From Durusdinium trenchii (taxonomy: Eukaryota; Sar; Dinophyceae; Suessiales; Symbiodiniaceae), in NCBI GenBank assembly GCA_963970005.1, contig CAXAMN010025694.1, positions 929,875 to 993,874 on the forward strand: a stretch of DNA of 64,000 nt, given 5' to 3'. Positions 11,019 to 21,541 of this stretch are shown here, piece by piece (within the stretch, counting starts at the first letter, position 1; the number at the start of each line of letters is the position of its first letter). Below the pieces are notes generated by a model. That model was given only the letters and a program-made list of their open reading frames with translations. It did no database searches and was not told the DNA's origin. Position numbers and translations under genes: made by a program.

Positions 11019-11605
11019 ACTAGAATAAAAATCTGCCAACCCAAAGAATGCAATACATACCTCTTTCAGTCTGTACAGCAATGTCAATTCAAAAGCTTTC
11101 TGGCTGGGTTTGGGGGGGGGCTGAATTGGTGCCATGCCGCAATTATATAGATAACAATAAACTCCGCAGTTCCCCAACCTCCAACCATAAAAGAACTTCC
11201 CAAATTCTATTTGTATGTTTTGCTTCTATGATGTTTTACTTGGTAGGGTTGGCAAGGCTTGTGTGAGGTGCTGTGAGTTGTGGAAGATGCATTCTGCTGT
11301 GGAGGTGATGCTTTCTTGACCACTTGCATTTGCTTGAAATGTGTTTTGGGCAGGCCTTTATTGGAAGGAGGGTTCCACTAGAAAAAATCTGCCAACCCAA
11401 AGCCAAATCCACCCAAAGAATGCAATACATACCTCTTTCAGTCTGTGAAGCAATGTCAGATTAAAAGCTTTCTGGCTGGGTTGGGTGGCTTTGGGGGGTT
11501 GGTTTGGTGCCATGCAGCAATTTCACAAAATAACCTCTGCAGTGCTCCAACCTCGAAGCACAAAAACTTGTCTCTGACCATGTCTTCCCAAATTTGATGT
11601 GTTTA
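11019..11605. repeat. Local direct duplication (~200 bp, two copies)
   Basis: 11019-11215 and 11367-11605 share aatgcaatacatacctcttt, cagtctgt, aaaagctttctggctgggtt, tggtgccatg and cttcccaaatt in the same order with small insertions. The copies are about 350 bp apart and look old. They are non-coding. Confidence 0.85.
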
Positions 11606-11984
11606 TCAGTTTATCATTGGATATTTATGATATTGAACATATTTCGGTGTTGTACATTACCACCCGGAACAAAGCGACAAGGCTGCCAGTATTACATATA
11701 CATAGCGGAGATTGCAGGCACATCCAAAATCATCCAAGATAATGAACATAAAATCAACCAGTTCTGAGGTTCAAAGCCATTGTATCACGACTGACATTAT
11801 TTTTACAAATCTGTTCCATCAGGCTCATATTTTACAATACATTCTTTGGAACCAAGGTCCACATCTTCCAAACACAGACTTTATTTTTTACATAAAAACG
11901 CAGTTTCTTATTCACACAATGGTGCTGAGGCCCTCGATTTAGCTTTGGCAGCAGCAAGCTGCTACTACCAAGGTCCAGCAACCT

Positions 11985-12160
11985 TCGTTGAGGTGTTCTT
12001 CTTGATTGGTGTTCGACTCTGCATCTTCTGTATCTGGGGTCTGCTCTAAAGACCCCCAAGACCGAGACGACCCCATACGACTGATCCGATCGAACGAAGC
12101 ACGATCTGGGCCCTTCGCTGCAGCTGATCCGTCGCGGAGGCCTGGCGCTCGACACGAGCG
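11985..12160 (-). CDS. Candidate acidic exon
   Basis: The minus strand reads GLRDGSAAAKGPDRASFDRI, then SRMGSSRSWGSLEQTPDTED and AESNTNQEEHLNE, ending at a GT donor (AACGAAG|GTTGC). The acidic stretch is typical of protein linkers. Other frames are open too, so strand and frame are tentative. Confidence 0.35.
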
Positions 12161-12689
12161 GGTGATTGGGGGGGAGGTGTGAGAGAACATGAGATCCACC
12201 CGGTGAGGGAAGGTTAGAGGGGTGAGGACCCGTTCGGTTTCGATGGCGTGTTAGTTCGCCTTTTTGTAGTTCGACCTCGAAAAGTGGACCTCCAGGCTCC
12301 AGGTGTCTAGAATAGAATCCTGTCGGTCGGTCAAGTTGCACAAGGTCATGCCTTCGAGCACAAGGTCGGGCCAGGGACACACTCCACAAAATGGGAACCT
12401 TCCAAAGGGGGATGTTTCTCATGTTTCTCTACAATTCAACTTTAAATAGGAACGTCCCCATGTCTACGATCACAAGTGTCCAAATACGCATGCTGTTGGT
12501 GCACGTGGGTTACCCCTCTACAAAAATGCCAAACACAAAAACATCCAGACAAGCTTTCCTATTATATGAGAAATGCATAGAAATGCCTTGTTTCAGTGGT
12601 CAACACGTCCCATTTTGTAGAGGAAATGTGCCACGGGGATGAAGTTAGATGTTGGATGATGATAGCATGGTGTTGACTCTTGGCCAATG

Positions 12690-12870
12690 GATGGCTGACG
12701 CACCTTTCCTCAAAGCAGCTCGCTCGCCTTCGAGGTGCGTTCCGCATCCAACTCCGCTCGAACACTTCGGAGCCTTGGCTCCCCCCGTCGAGGCGGGCGC
12801 AGCTCTGAAGAGCTGCGCTCGAGCGGTGTGGAATCTGCTGCCATCGAATCCAAAACCGGACAGGGATTAC
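12690..12870 (+). CDS. Tentative exon with a 10-bp-arm palindrome
   Basis: The plus strand has open, GC-biased codons (FLKAARSPSRCVPHPTPLEH, then APPVEAGAALKSCARAV). Inside lies a perfect inverted repeat, gcgcagctct-ga-agagctgcgc, at 12797-12818. Product unknown; support is composition only. Confidence 0.25.
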
Positions 12871-13074
12871 TTATTACTTTGTCTTACAGACATTAAGTGA
12901 CTGAAGTGCAGCACAGGCTACGCCTCAGAAAAATGGCACAGGCTACTGAGTTCAGGTTTCATGAAGCTCTAGGATACCATAGAGGGCTTCGGGCTCTCTA
13001 CAAAACAGGTGGACCTGATGAAGGGTGACCTTTGCTAAACATCCCCAGACGGAAGCAATCCTTGTCCATGGTCT

Positions 13075-13270
13075 AAATATCCATTTGTGGTGGAGCCTGG
13101 AACACAACCCCAAGGGGTACTTGGAGCGGCCCCGTGCTACCAGCGGCGAACCGCGCCCCCCTCTCGGGTGGAATCTGATCCAGTACAGCTGTGCCAAACT
13201 CAGGCAGCGGGTGAACCGTGTAATCGACAGCCAACACGTTCCAATCGACAGCGAACGGGCACCTGAAGAA
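13075..13270 (-). CDS. Candidate exon, unknown product
   Basis: The minus strand reads VEFFRCPFAVDWNVLAVDYT then VHPLPEFGTAVLDQIPPERG with good codon bias. An AG acceptor (TTCTTCAG) lies at its 5' side. Hydrophobic but without a clear membrane helix. A second frame is also open. Confidence 0.35.
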
Positions 13271-13939
13271 CTCAACAACCATCGTGCCATACCGTGCCAT
13301 ACACAGGTACGGTATATGGATGTATATATGGGTGATGTTCTCACAATGCTTCGTCACTGGCCAGTGGCCAGTAGTATTAGATCTATTCCACACCCACCCA
13401 GTCTTCCAGGCCCACGTCCATCATCTTCCATCTCAAAAACATGCCCCCCATGAGGTGCCCCGCTGCTTTTGCAGTTCCTCTTCTTTCTTCTTGGAGGCCC
13501 CCAGCTCTTGGTGTGCAGCGTCCTCAGCATGTGGCCAGGTGTAGCTTAAAGGATCGCCTGCAAAATTGCGGTTCCGTTTGGAGAAAAGAGCGCCCCAAAC
13601 CAAACCCAAGTGAGGTTCGCATAAATACTATGGTATGGTTCTAAAACTGTGTCTTTTGCCTAATTTAAGACAACTGTCTTATTTGAACCACCCAGGCAGG
13701 GCCACCAATAGGTTGCACCAAACTCATTGGGCATGCAAAATGCAAGGACTCCCAGCTACAAAAAGCTGGGAAATGTGTTTGATACTCTCGCTACTACTTT
13801 CGCTATGACAGCCAGCCTTGTATTCTTGTTGAGCGGCCATTGAAACAGTTTCCGGCATGGTTGACGCAGTGACCTGTACAAATGATTTGGGCATGCTTAC
13901 TTTGGTCTTGTTTGATTTGTTGGTTCCTCAACATCAGTC

Positions 13940-14175
13940 CAAGTGGCCAAGTCCGCTCTCCGCTGCTTCAAGGCTTGCAGTGCCGCGCGCATCTTTTCAG
14001 ACCTGAGCCCCGAACTCCTCGCGAGCGCCCGGTGCTGCACCTTGTCTTCCACACCCGAAGGATTCTTTTCCCTCTGCTTCGAATACCACTCAAAACCATT
14101 GGGCTTTGGGACGTTTTGAGGCCTTGGTCGTTTGGAACCACTTGGACCGTCACGGTCTTCTTCCGTGCCCTGGAG
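13940..14175 (-). CDS. Candidate exon, basic helical protein
   Basis: The minus strand reads DGPSGSKRPRPQNVPKPNGF, then EWYSKQREKNPSGVEDKVQH, then EKMRAALQALKQRRADLATW. It is rich in Lys, Arg and Gln. Possible end at a donor near ACTGATG|TTGAG. No domain recognised. Confidence 0.4.
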
Positions 14176-14299
14176 CAAACGGGAGGTGATTTATGCCTGC
14201 TCGGCAGGGTTTATTGCAGTGAAAGGGCAGGAATCCATATCATGCACCACCGTGCTCAAATGTTGACATGTTGTGCTTTCTGTGCTCAGCCCTAAAGAT

Positions 14300-14470
14300 G
14301 TAAATATGTATGTAATTGTGTATGTATATATATATATATATATGTGTGTGTGTGCGTTATATTCACAGATATAAGTGAGTATGCACTCGCATAATATATA
14401 CATTATATATATATATGCATGATATTATATCAAACGATATATATATATAGATATAATTACACTATATATG
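14300..14470. repeat. AT-rich TA/TG microsatellite tract
   Basis: Alternating ta runs with tgtgtgtg, interrupted several times. Low-complexity spacer. Confidence 0.85.
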
Positions 14471-14905
14471 TAGTTATATATATTTATATAATCATTCTGG
14501 AGTAGATAGAATGGACGAATTTTCAAAAAACAATTCACTCCTCAAAACCGGCCCTTCCAAACCCCAAGGATAGAATATGGTTGTAGGGGGTTCTCTTCCT
14601 TTCCTTTGTTGTCCTTTTCCTTCTCTGTTCGTTCTATTTTCTGTTCGTTCTAAAGAAAAGAAAAAGGAAAAGAAAGCTTAGAAAATACACATGGGAACAG
14701 AACATGAAAATAACAAAGGAGCAAATACCGGAATGGGAGGAGTTGATAAGAATCTTATCACTATATTCTATCTATAGGGTCAGTCTTCATAAAATGAAAG
14801 GGATGTCAAAAACCCTGAGTTGTTTCAAGAGAAAAACGCCCCCTACGAAAGTAGATTCTATCTACTCCAGGATGATTATATATATATATATGTGTGTGTG
14901 TGTGC
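14468..14905. mobile_element. Inverted-repeat element, ~437 bp
   Basis: The left end 14468-14514 (tatataatcattctggagtagatagaat) and right end 14857-14905 are imperfect reverse complements over about 40 bp. Internally there is a frame of about 60 codons but nothing resembling a transposase. Best read as a MITE-like element; chance pairing of the AT-rich outer part cannot be excluded. Confidence 0.45.
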
Positions 14906-15499
14906 CTCAGGGTTCTCTACATGGCTGGCTGCAGATGTCATTCACAGAGTTGCTTGCTTGCAAGTCGCAGGTCTTAACCTCAGAACAACACAACGTTGTT
15001 TTTGTATGCCAGTATCGGAGCCTGTGGATGTACGAGAACTGGATATGTGCTCGCTTACAATTTGTGTCAGCTGACATATGCATTCCGTCCCCCAAACAGT
15101 TCGAGCACTTTCTTTTTGGGAGCACGCAGTCAAGCAGAAAACATCCACTCGAACAGAATTGGGGTACACATGTTTCGGTATCAGTGGGCGTGAACAAGGA
15201 CCGCACCCACAGACCCAGACTAGGTGACTACATCCCAAAGATCTTGGGGAAAAACACATCATCCCACGATCGCCCACCTATCATCCCCCTCCCACGCAAG
15301 GTCCCTACCCATCAGCAGCCACGACAGGAGCCTGTGGGGCAGCCTGGCCGTCAGAGCCCCGGCAAAGGAACGAACTCATGTGTAAAAACAATACAAGCGC
15401 GCACTGTATATCAGTGAGTGTGTGTGTGTGCGGACATCTGACAACAATGCGCTCGGTATATACCACAAAGCACTCTAAGGTCTAAGATTCGCAACAACT

Positions 15500-15612
15500 C
15501 CATCTCGGTCCTAGACTGGGCCATGTTGTTTTCACAGCCTCCTTCTCTTCATCTTTCTCCAACTCCTGCAATCTGCTGGTTGGGTTTGATGTTTTGGCAT
15601 AAATCCCACTGG
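15500..15612 (-). CDS. Tentative exon
   Basis: The minus strand reads AKTSNPTSRLQELEKDEEKE then AVKTTWPSLG: short, charged and coding-like in composition. No splice pair resolved. Confidence 0.25.
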
Positions 15613-15784
15613 CCAGGGTCCAGAAACGTGAAGGGAAAAAAATATGGAAGCATTCACCGAAGAATGGAAGTGTAAGTTCACCCTGGTCAGGGCTGGTAAC
15701 ACAACTCTCCATAGGCCGAACAAAGCCCATGCAAACCAAATCTTCTCATGTCTGTGACTGTGTTGACTTCTGTCTTATGAACAG

Positions 15785-16009
15785 TCTGGGAATCTGGTGG
15801 TGTCTTGGGCTGCGCCGTCCCCAATGACTTCACCAAAAGCAACGCCGTGGACCAGCTTCTCATGAACTCGTTCCTCGCCGTGGCGCAGGTATTGCCCCGT
15901 GGCGACGCAGCTTCTTATCGCGCCGTGGGACGCTCCTTCTTGTTCGGCTTCGGCTTCGCAGCCCCCCTGGTGGCTCAAGGGCTTTCAGGGCTTCAGGAGG
16001 GCATCAACG
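15785..16009 (+). CDS. Candidate exon, hydrophobic protein
   Basis: The acceptor GAACAG|TC opens a frame (phase 1 in, phase 1 out) to a GT donor at AACG|GTTCC, 225 nt. It reads WESGGVLGCAVPNDFTKSNA, then VDQLLMNSFLAVAQVLPRGD, then SFLFGFGFAAPLVAQGLSGL. Third positions are mostly G or C, while the antisense frame is not. The last segment could be a membrane helix or hydrophobic core. Family not recognised. Confidence 0.55.
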
Positions 16010-16289
16010 GTTCCTTGTTCCACTTCCATCCTGCTTTAACGAATGGAACAGTTGGCCGCAGAGAATGAGATTTTCGTGCTTCACTTGTCTCCCCGAACCA
16101 ACCGAAGGCCCTGCATGGCCGGGCTAAGGTTAGGGTGACGTCCCCCCCTTCCGTTTTCTTCAAGCTCATGGTCAATGGTTTCAAGAGAAACTCCCATTCA
16201 AATCTGTTGCTCTAAGTGATGCTAGCCAGCCACGCACATCATATGAGTTGTTTTCAAAATTACTTGCTTAAGCTGTATTCATCCAAAGT

Positions 16290-17146
16290 TAGGACGTCCC
16301 GTATCGTTTTACAATGTTTGGCAGAACGAGCGCTGTATGTATCGTTTTGCAAGTTTTGCATGTTGCGCATGGCGGAGTCTTGCCACCAACATGCACGTGA
16401 CGGATCATAACAAACAAACCACAAACACAAACGCACAGACAACAAAACACAGGAACCCCTATTCCTGATCACTCATGCTCTGAGAGCATTCCCTGCAAAC
16501 ACTGGAAGTGTGACGAGCTCTGTGAAGTGAGGGAGGACAACAGCACTGAGGGCTGCTCCAGCAAGCGCAACATCGCTGGCTTCTGCCGCTCGTTTGCGGA
16601 TCTGATCTCTTTCACTAGAGTCACTAGAGGACACAAGCCTGCCTGCACCTATGCAGCCTTGCCCATGGGGCACTGTCTGAGGAGCTTTTGTTTTTCACTC
16701 TCTCGGGTATCGTTTTGGGGTATCGTTTTATGATGTTGACACTTTGTATCCTTTGTGACATTAAACTGCTTGCAAGCACACGCGCTGCGCTCACGCTACA
16801 CCAAAGAGAAAACAACCCCTTGCCAAACCAAGACAGACGGACAAAGGTGTGCACCTTGTTCCAGAGCCTAGCCTTTCCTCATAGGCTGGGGCCAGCCCAT
16901 GAGCCAACAGCCAGGACACAGCCCTTCAAACACAAGCGATCACAATCCCTAGTTTCCTGTGACACTTGCAAGAACAAACCAGTTCATGAAGTGATGCCCT
17001 TCAGACCCTTGAGCACAAATGCTCAGAAGAGTTGCTGTAGCAAGACGACATACCAACATGAACTGGAAAAAAAAAACTCACGGAACTAGTGCATGTAACA
17101 ATAGAGGTATCATTTTTTTTGGACGTCCCGGGTCCCGTATCGTTTT
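16290..17146. repeat. Scattered TATCGTTTT motif, six copies
   Basis: tatcgtttt occurs at about 16302, 16338, 16709, 16722 and 17138, plus a near-match at 17108. Two copies are preceded by ggacgtcccg. Clustering within 850 bp is unusual for a nine-base string. Confidence 0.6.
16487..16615 (+). CDS. Candidate cysteine-rich exon
   Basis: The plus strand reads IPCKHWKCDELCEVREDNST then EGCSSKRNIAGFCRSFADLI, with strong G/C third-position bias. The antisense open frame lacks that bias. Five cysteines in about 30 residues suggest a disulfide-rich or metal-binding segment. It may belong with the 15785-16009 exon, but the phases were not reconciled. Confidence 0.4.
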
Positions 17147-17825
17147 CTAAGGAAAACCCAAAATCACACTATTCGAATCTATTCGATGAAACGCCCTTGT
17201 ATATAAAGTAAATGACGATAATTTTGAAAACGACTCATATCATCATGCATTGTAGCATTGTAATGCGTCATGTATGTCAAAATGCTAAGGACTCAAAGTA
17301 AACACATCCCAAAAAAGTTGCCTGCAGCCCTGCACCAACCTCCACTCATCCTTGCCGACATAAGAGAACACCAGGTACGTGTCTCCACATGGGGCGCGGA
17401 CCCAGGGTTGGCACATCCAATTTAGGTCTTGAATGTCATTTCACTCGTCATTCTTGAGCCAACCCCGATGGCCGCTGCCTCGAGTCGAACCTGCAAGTGA
17501 AACATGTGGTGAAAAACTAATCTTCGCGCAGGTGGCGCAGCAAGCGAAGCACCAGGTTGCATCTCACGTTCGCGGTGGCGGAACTTCTATATAGATACTA
17601 TAAATAGTTTGTTGGAACATGGACCTTGCTTGGAATGGAGCACACCCTATCACCCACAAGGAGCTTGAAGATACTTAAGCTGCAGGCTAATCAACATCCA
17701 TCATTCGTCAACCTTCGCAATGCTTCTTTGGCATCTTTGGCCATGCGCATGGCATTTTGCCGATGCGATTCATTGAGTCATTGAGTTTCTGCCCATCTTT
17801 TTCGCACGGACGAGGCTCTCGCCAG

Positions 17826-17898
17826 TGCGCTCATCCCGATGGAAGGCATGGCGGTGGATTGGGCAACAGACCGGGTGCTCGCCAGACCGGGGCATTAG
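17826..17898 (+). CDS. Candidate terminal mini-exon
   Basis: The acceptor CGCCAG|T leads into ALIPMEGMAVDWATDRVLAR then PGH and TAG (17896-17898). The wording MEGMAVDWATDR recalls beta-propeller repeats of the YWTD kind, but 24 codons cannot establish that. A short possible exon (VAQQAKHQVASHVRGGG) lies upstream near 17530. Confidence 0.35.
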
Positions 17899-18059
17899 AC
17901 TTCAAAACTTCCTCAGTTTTTTGTTTTTAAACAAGCAGGGCATAGCTTCGACAGGTTCGCAAGAGGCGCTGGGAGATGCTGGGATGCAACAACACATGCC
18001 ATTGCTCACATCTGAACATTCTTTTTTAATTGTCAAAAGGTGAGATTTCAACCCTCAGG

Positions 18060-18215
18060 ATTTCGGCGCCAAGCACGGGGGATGTTCTCAGGAATGTCAA
18101 GGACACAACAAAATGTGGGGCAGATCCCCAGTTCACGGCGCTTTGCTCGAAACTCATGGGCCCTCACCTGAGTTGGTCGGACTGGTGGGCTCGATGCTTG
18201 CGATCAAGCACAGAA
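18060..18215 (+). CDS. Tentative exon
   Basis: The plus strand reads ISAPSTGDVLRNVKDTTKCG, then ADPQFTALCSKLMGPHLSWS, then DWWARCLRS. Coding-like but with mixed codon bias and no clear splice sites. Confidence 0.25.
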
Positions 18216-19394
18216 GATTCGAAAAACCTCCGGGGCTTGTTCGTACTTTGAGAATGACAGAGAATGACCCCGAAGGTTGAAAAGATTTGGAAAAAGTCTC
18301 TCACCACTGCAGCACTGATTATATATTATATATTGTACGCTATGGATCTTTATGGGCAAAATTGGCAACCCGTCCCACTTGACAAAAGACTCCACCACCC
18401 AAGCCCCTTGGCTTCGCAATGACTGAATCAATTCACTTGGACATTGGACCCATTATTGCAGGGGTGTTCATTGGAGTGAGATGGAGGAATGGATTACATG
18501 TAGCATCATGTAGCATGATGTAGACCAGGCACTATAACCACCCTATCTGCGCCATTCTGTGCAGTTTAAGCCCAGCCTCTTTGAGCCAAGCCGCTGCTGG
18601 TTCTTGGTTCTCGACACGGTTCGGGTGTCCATGTCCTCCTGAAACACCCACCCGCCGCCCTTCGGCGGTCCAACGCCGCCGCTGGTATGTGAACTCGGGC
18701 CGGGGGGGGAGGGGGCACTGTAGAGGTCAATGACCTCATTTGAGTGGAGTTGGTCTATCCATGTCTATCCCAAAAACACGACCAGGATCAAGGAGTGTCT
18801 GGAGTCCAAGACGCAGGTTTTTCCTGGGTCAGGGGCGCAGGAACCGGGGATCACTCTCGCTTCGGACTGCGCGTCCGAGGATCCGCGACGAATGTGCGGA
18901 AGGCGTCACGCGGAAACACCCAGCCCAAGTTCCAGGTGTTGACTTTGAAATGCTGTCCGTGGGCTTTGCCAGTAGGATGAGAAGTTCCAGTTCCAAACAA
19001 CCAGAGAATCCTTTGTCTTTCTGAAACGGAATGCCCACAGGCACAGGCATCCAACGAGTCTGGCCGATCCTCTTTGCCCTCCCTTTGCTTCCTCGGAGCA
19101 AGCGGAGCAAGGGAGCAGCAGAACCCAAGCAAGCGGGTGCTCCTTTGACCCACCGTTCAACCATCCCAAACACTCCACGAATAGTTAAATTATGTTACAT
19201 TCATTATGCAATCATTTACAGTACATTTGCCCCATGTATGACCCCTGTATATAACATTATATAACTATTGAGTGTCTGGGCATGTTCGATTTGACCGTTC
19301 TTTCAATGCTCTGCAATTCCATCGTTTCGATGGTGGCGGGTAGTTTAGGGGCCCGGCCTATCTATGTCCGCTCCGCAGCTATCGTGGATTGGAT

Positions 19395-19498
19395 TGAGAG
19401 TAGATGGCACAATCCGCCAAAGGGTAGTTGATATGGACCCCCATCTTAAAATATCTTCAAAACATCTTTGTGCATGGTTGTACCATCTACTCTGAAAG
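19395..19498. mobile_element. Short inverted-repeat element, family B, copy 1
   Basis: The ends gagagtagatggcacaatcc and ggttgtaccatctactctga are near-perfect reverse complements, 104 bp apart end to end. Related copies lie at 34050-34150 and 37600-37706. No coding capacity. Confidence 0.75.
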
Positions 19499-19651
19499 CA
19501 CTGTAGGTGTCGATCAAAAACACTTTGTTGCAAACTCACTCTCACAAGTGGGTTCCCCTCTAAACCCTGGAGTCCCAAAAGGAGCAATCCTCCTCAGTGT
19601 CCCAAAGCTCTGCCCAAGCTCTTTTTTTGAGCCGCCTTCACCCCACTTCAG

Positions 19652-19777
19652 GCTGGCTCACCCCACTGGCTCACGCCTCTCTTCCGCTCCAAGCGTCTCG
19701 AGTGTGATGACTTTGGAGAGGATGTGTCGCCGCCAGGCAGGCAAGATCAACAGGACGACCTGAGGTGCCGGCGGTAA
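19652..19777 (+). CDS. Candidate terminal exon, unknown product
   Basis: The acceptor ACTTCAG|GCT opens a 41-codon stretch in phase 0 ending TAA (19775-19777). It reads AGSPHWLTPLFRSKRLECDD then FGEDVSPPGRQDQQDDLRCR. The acidic, polar tail looks like a protein C-terminus. Other exons were not found. Confidence 0.45.
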   Translation, partial: AGSPHWLTPLFRSKRLECDDFGEDVSPPGRQDQQDDLRCRR

Positions 19778-20120
19778 ACGGCGATCTCGCCTCTCTTCCG
19801 CGGTCCGCTCACGTTCGTTCGTCCTTCTTTGACTCGGTCAGGTCACGGAATCCGCACGGAATCAGGTCATGGAGCGGATTCCGTGTTGCGTTGTTTGTTA
19901 AATGATCGGGGTTGCAGCAACATAAATCATATAGCTAGTGCATGAAGAAGGGACATGATCACAATGAATTCTATCAAACAATGTTACTTCCATGGTTCCT
20001 TTCACCAATTTTGTGGTTATCCCGGATGTTGAGGGTGTCCTATTTTCGAGCCATGGCCATCTGAGCCTAGATCTGAGGGGGCAGGGCTGAACAAATGAGA
20101 CTGTGGAAAGTCGAGATCAT

Positions 20121-20213
20121 ACATGTAGACTCTTGATTAATAACCTGCACCGTTTGAATTGGACATCCTCTTCATATCAATTTATTAATCAAGAGATATC
20201 AAGAGTCTACATT
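20121..20213. mobile_element. Inverted-repeat element (atgtagactcttgattaata)
   Basis: The left arm atgtagactcttgattaataa is matched by a right arm ending tcaagagtctacat. The right arm has a 10-base insertion that repeats its own sequence. About 93 bp overall, non-coding. Confidence 0.75.
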
Positions 20214-20293
20214 ATTCTACCTCCCTTTCATTTCTTGTGGAGTTTTCTCGGGCCAACCTTAGGCTTTTCATGCTCAATTGGTGGCATGGGCTG

Positions 20294-20480
20294 ATGAAAG
20301 TTGTGAGCCGTTGGCTGCAGCACGTTCCGTACCATACCCTTCTGCCATCGATACCTTGCTGCCATGTCCAGCCGACCTGTGATTCATGACGCTCCCTGCT
20401 TGCTCAAGCCAACGCTCGTGTGTCCAGTCGCCATGTTCGACTATGGACCGGGTGGTCGTCAGGAGCGGGCGGCCAGCCAA
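20294..20480 (-). CDS. Candidate exon, unknown product
   Basis: The minus strand reads AGRPLLTTTRSIVEHGDWTH then ERWLEQAGSVMNH, followed by a possible donor (CACAG|GTCGG) or continued frame to SMAEGYGTERAAANGSQ. Coding-like composition; product unknown. Confidence 0.35.
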
Positions 20481-20835
20481 TGGCAGCTAAATAATTAAGA
20501 ATCAACAAATACATACACTATATAGAAATAATAATTGATCGATGTCTCCGGATGCTCTTCCATGCTTTTTTTGTCGGCGTGTATGGCTAGGAAAAACACA
20601 CCAAAGGTTCGAAACAGAATCACTTGGACCATGTCACTCAAACATGCTGTATCGCAGTGTCATCTGCCCTGCCTCTTACTTTCTCTTCGACTCTTGGGTC
20701 ATGGAGGTCTGTGAGGTCTTCCCAAGTCTGATCCGAACAGGCGACCTGCGGCTAAGCATACATTAGGCGGCTTCATAGATCCCACACAGCGAGACAGAAC
20801 ATAATTAATACACAAACCTCCATCATCCAGCTTAC

Positions 20836-21004
20836 CCGAGCGTACTCCCCGCTCGCGCTTGTCCAGTTCCTTCCTCCCCCCAGTCTTTCTTTCCATCGCC
20901 CAGCTGCTGCCACGGCCAGGCCCACTTGCGCCAGCTGGGGGCTCGACGTCCGAGCCGCTAAGACTTCCACTCCTCGCCGGGACCCGAGCATCAGCACCGA
21001 ACAT
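20836..21004 (-). CDS. Candidate exon with a consensus GT donor
   Basis: Two GC-biased frames run to a strong donor (CTCGG|GTAAGC, exon end 20836). One starts MFGADARVPARSGSLSGSDV; the other reads SSPQLAQVGLAVAAAGRWKE. The frame cannot be chosen from sequence alone. It lies 3' of the membrane-protein gene on the same strand and might continue it, though phases did not match. Confidence 0.35.
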
Positions 21005-21478
21005 GCGCGCGCGAGCAGGTTGCGCGCGTAGTTAGTGCTTCAAGCGCGCCGCATGGCACCAAAGGTGAAAGAGTGATGTAGGCGACTGGCAGTGATGGAG
21101 GGTGGACAAGGATTGGACGAAGACCAGATCGTGATGATCCTCACAGGGTGAGGTCTTGGACAGAGCATTTCCAAACCTTCCGACCCATGGCGTGAGAGTC
21201 CCCAACAATCCATGTATGGAATCTTGATATATCTTTCAACCTACATTGGGCCTTCAAGCATCTCAAGAAACACCCCGATGTAGGCAAATCATGTATACGC
21301 AATATATTGATCATCCCTATACTTAAGAGGTATGGAGAATCCAAAATGCGGGGGGTTCTTCATCAAGAGTCCTACACTCGTCATCACTCGTCCAGTCCCA
21401 TGGATTCTTGCTTTTGAACCCACCGACTCCGATGGGTCTCCGTGACCTACCGCTGACCACCCCACCGCTGACGTCGTC

Positions 21479-21541
21479 CTCCATCAAAGGACTGCTCCCA
21501 GGAGAAACCCACAAGGATGCCCAAGGAGCTGATGATGTGAC
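21479..21541 (-). CDS. Membrane-protein gene, last exon seen
   Basis: Acceptor ACGGAG|GTCACA and probable GA donor GATGGAG|GACGAC, 63 nt. Reads HIISSLGILVGFSWEQSFDG, the motif that tied these exons to the family. Another open frame over the same DNA (21323-21601) is longer but lacks the phase link to the exon upstream. Confidence 0.7.

Noticed and set aside
15965..15985. tggctcaagg resembling the end of the dinoflagellate spliced leader
   Set aside because: Only about nine bases match and they lie inside a coding-like exon.
17454..17476. cttgagccaa...gatggccg resembling the reverse complement of the dinoflagellate spliced leader
   Set aside because: Only the first ten bases match well; the rest differs and there is no downstream exon in the right orientation.
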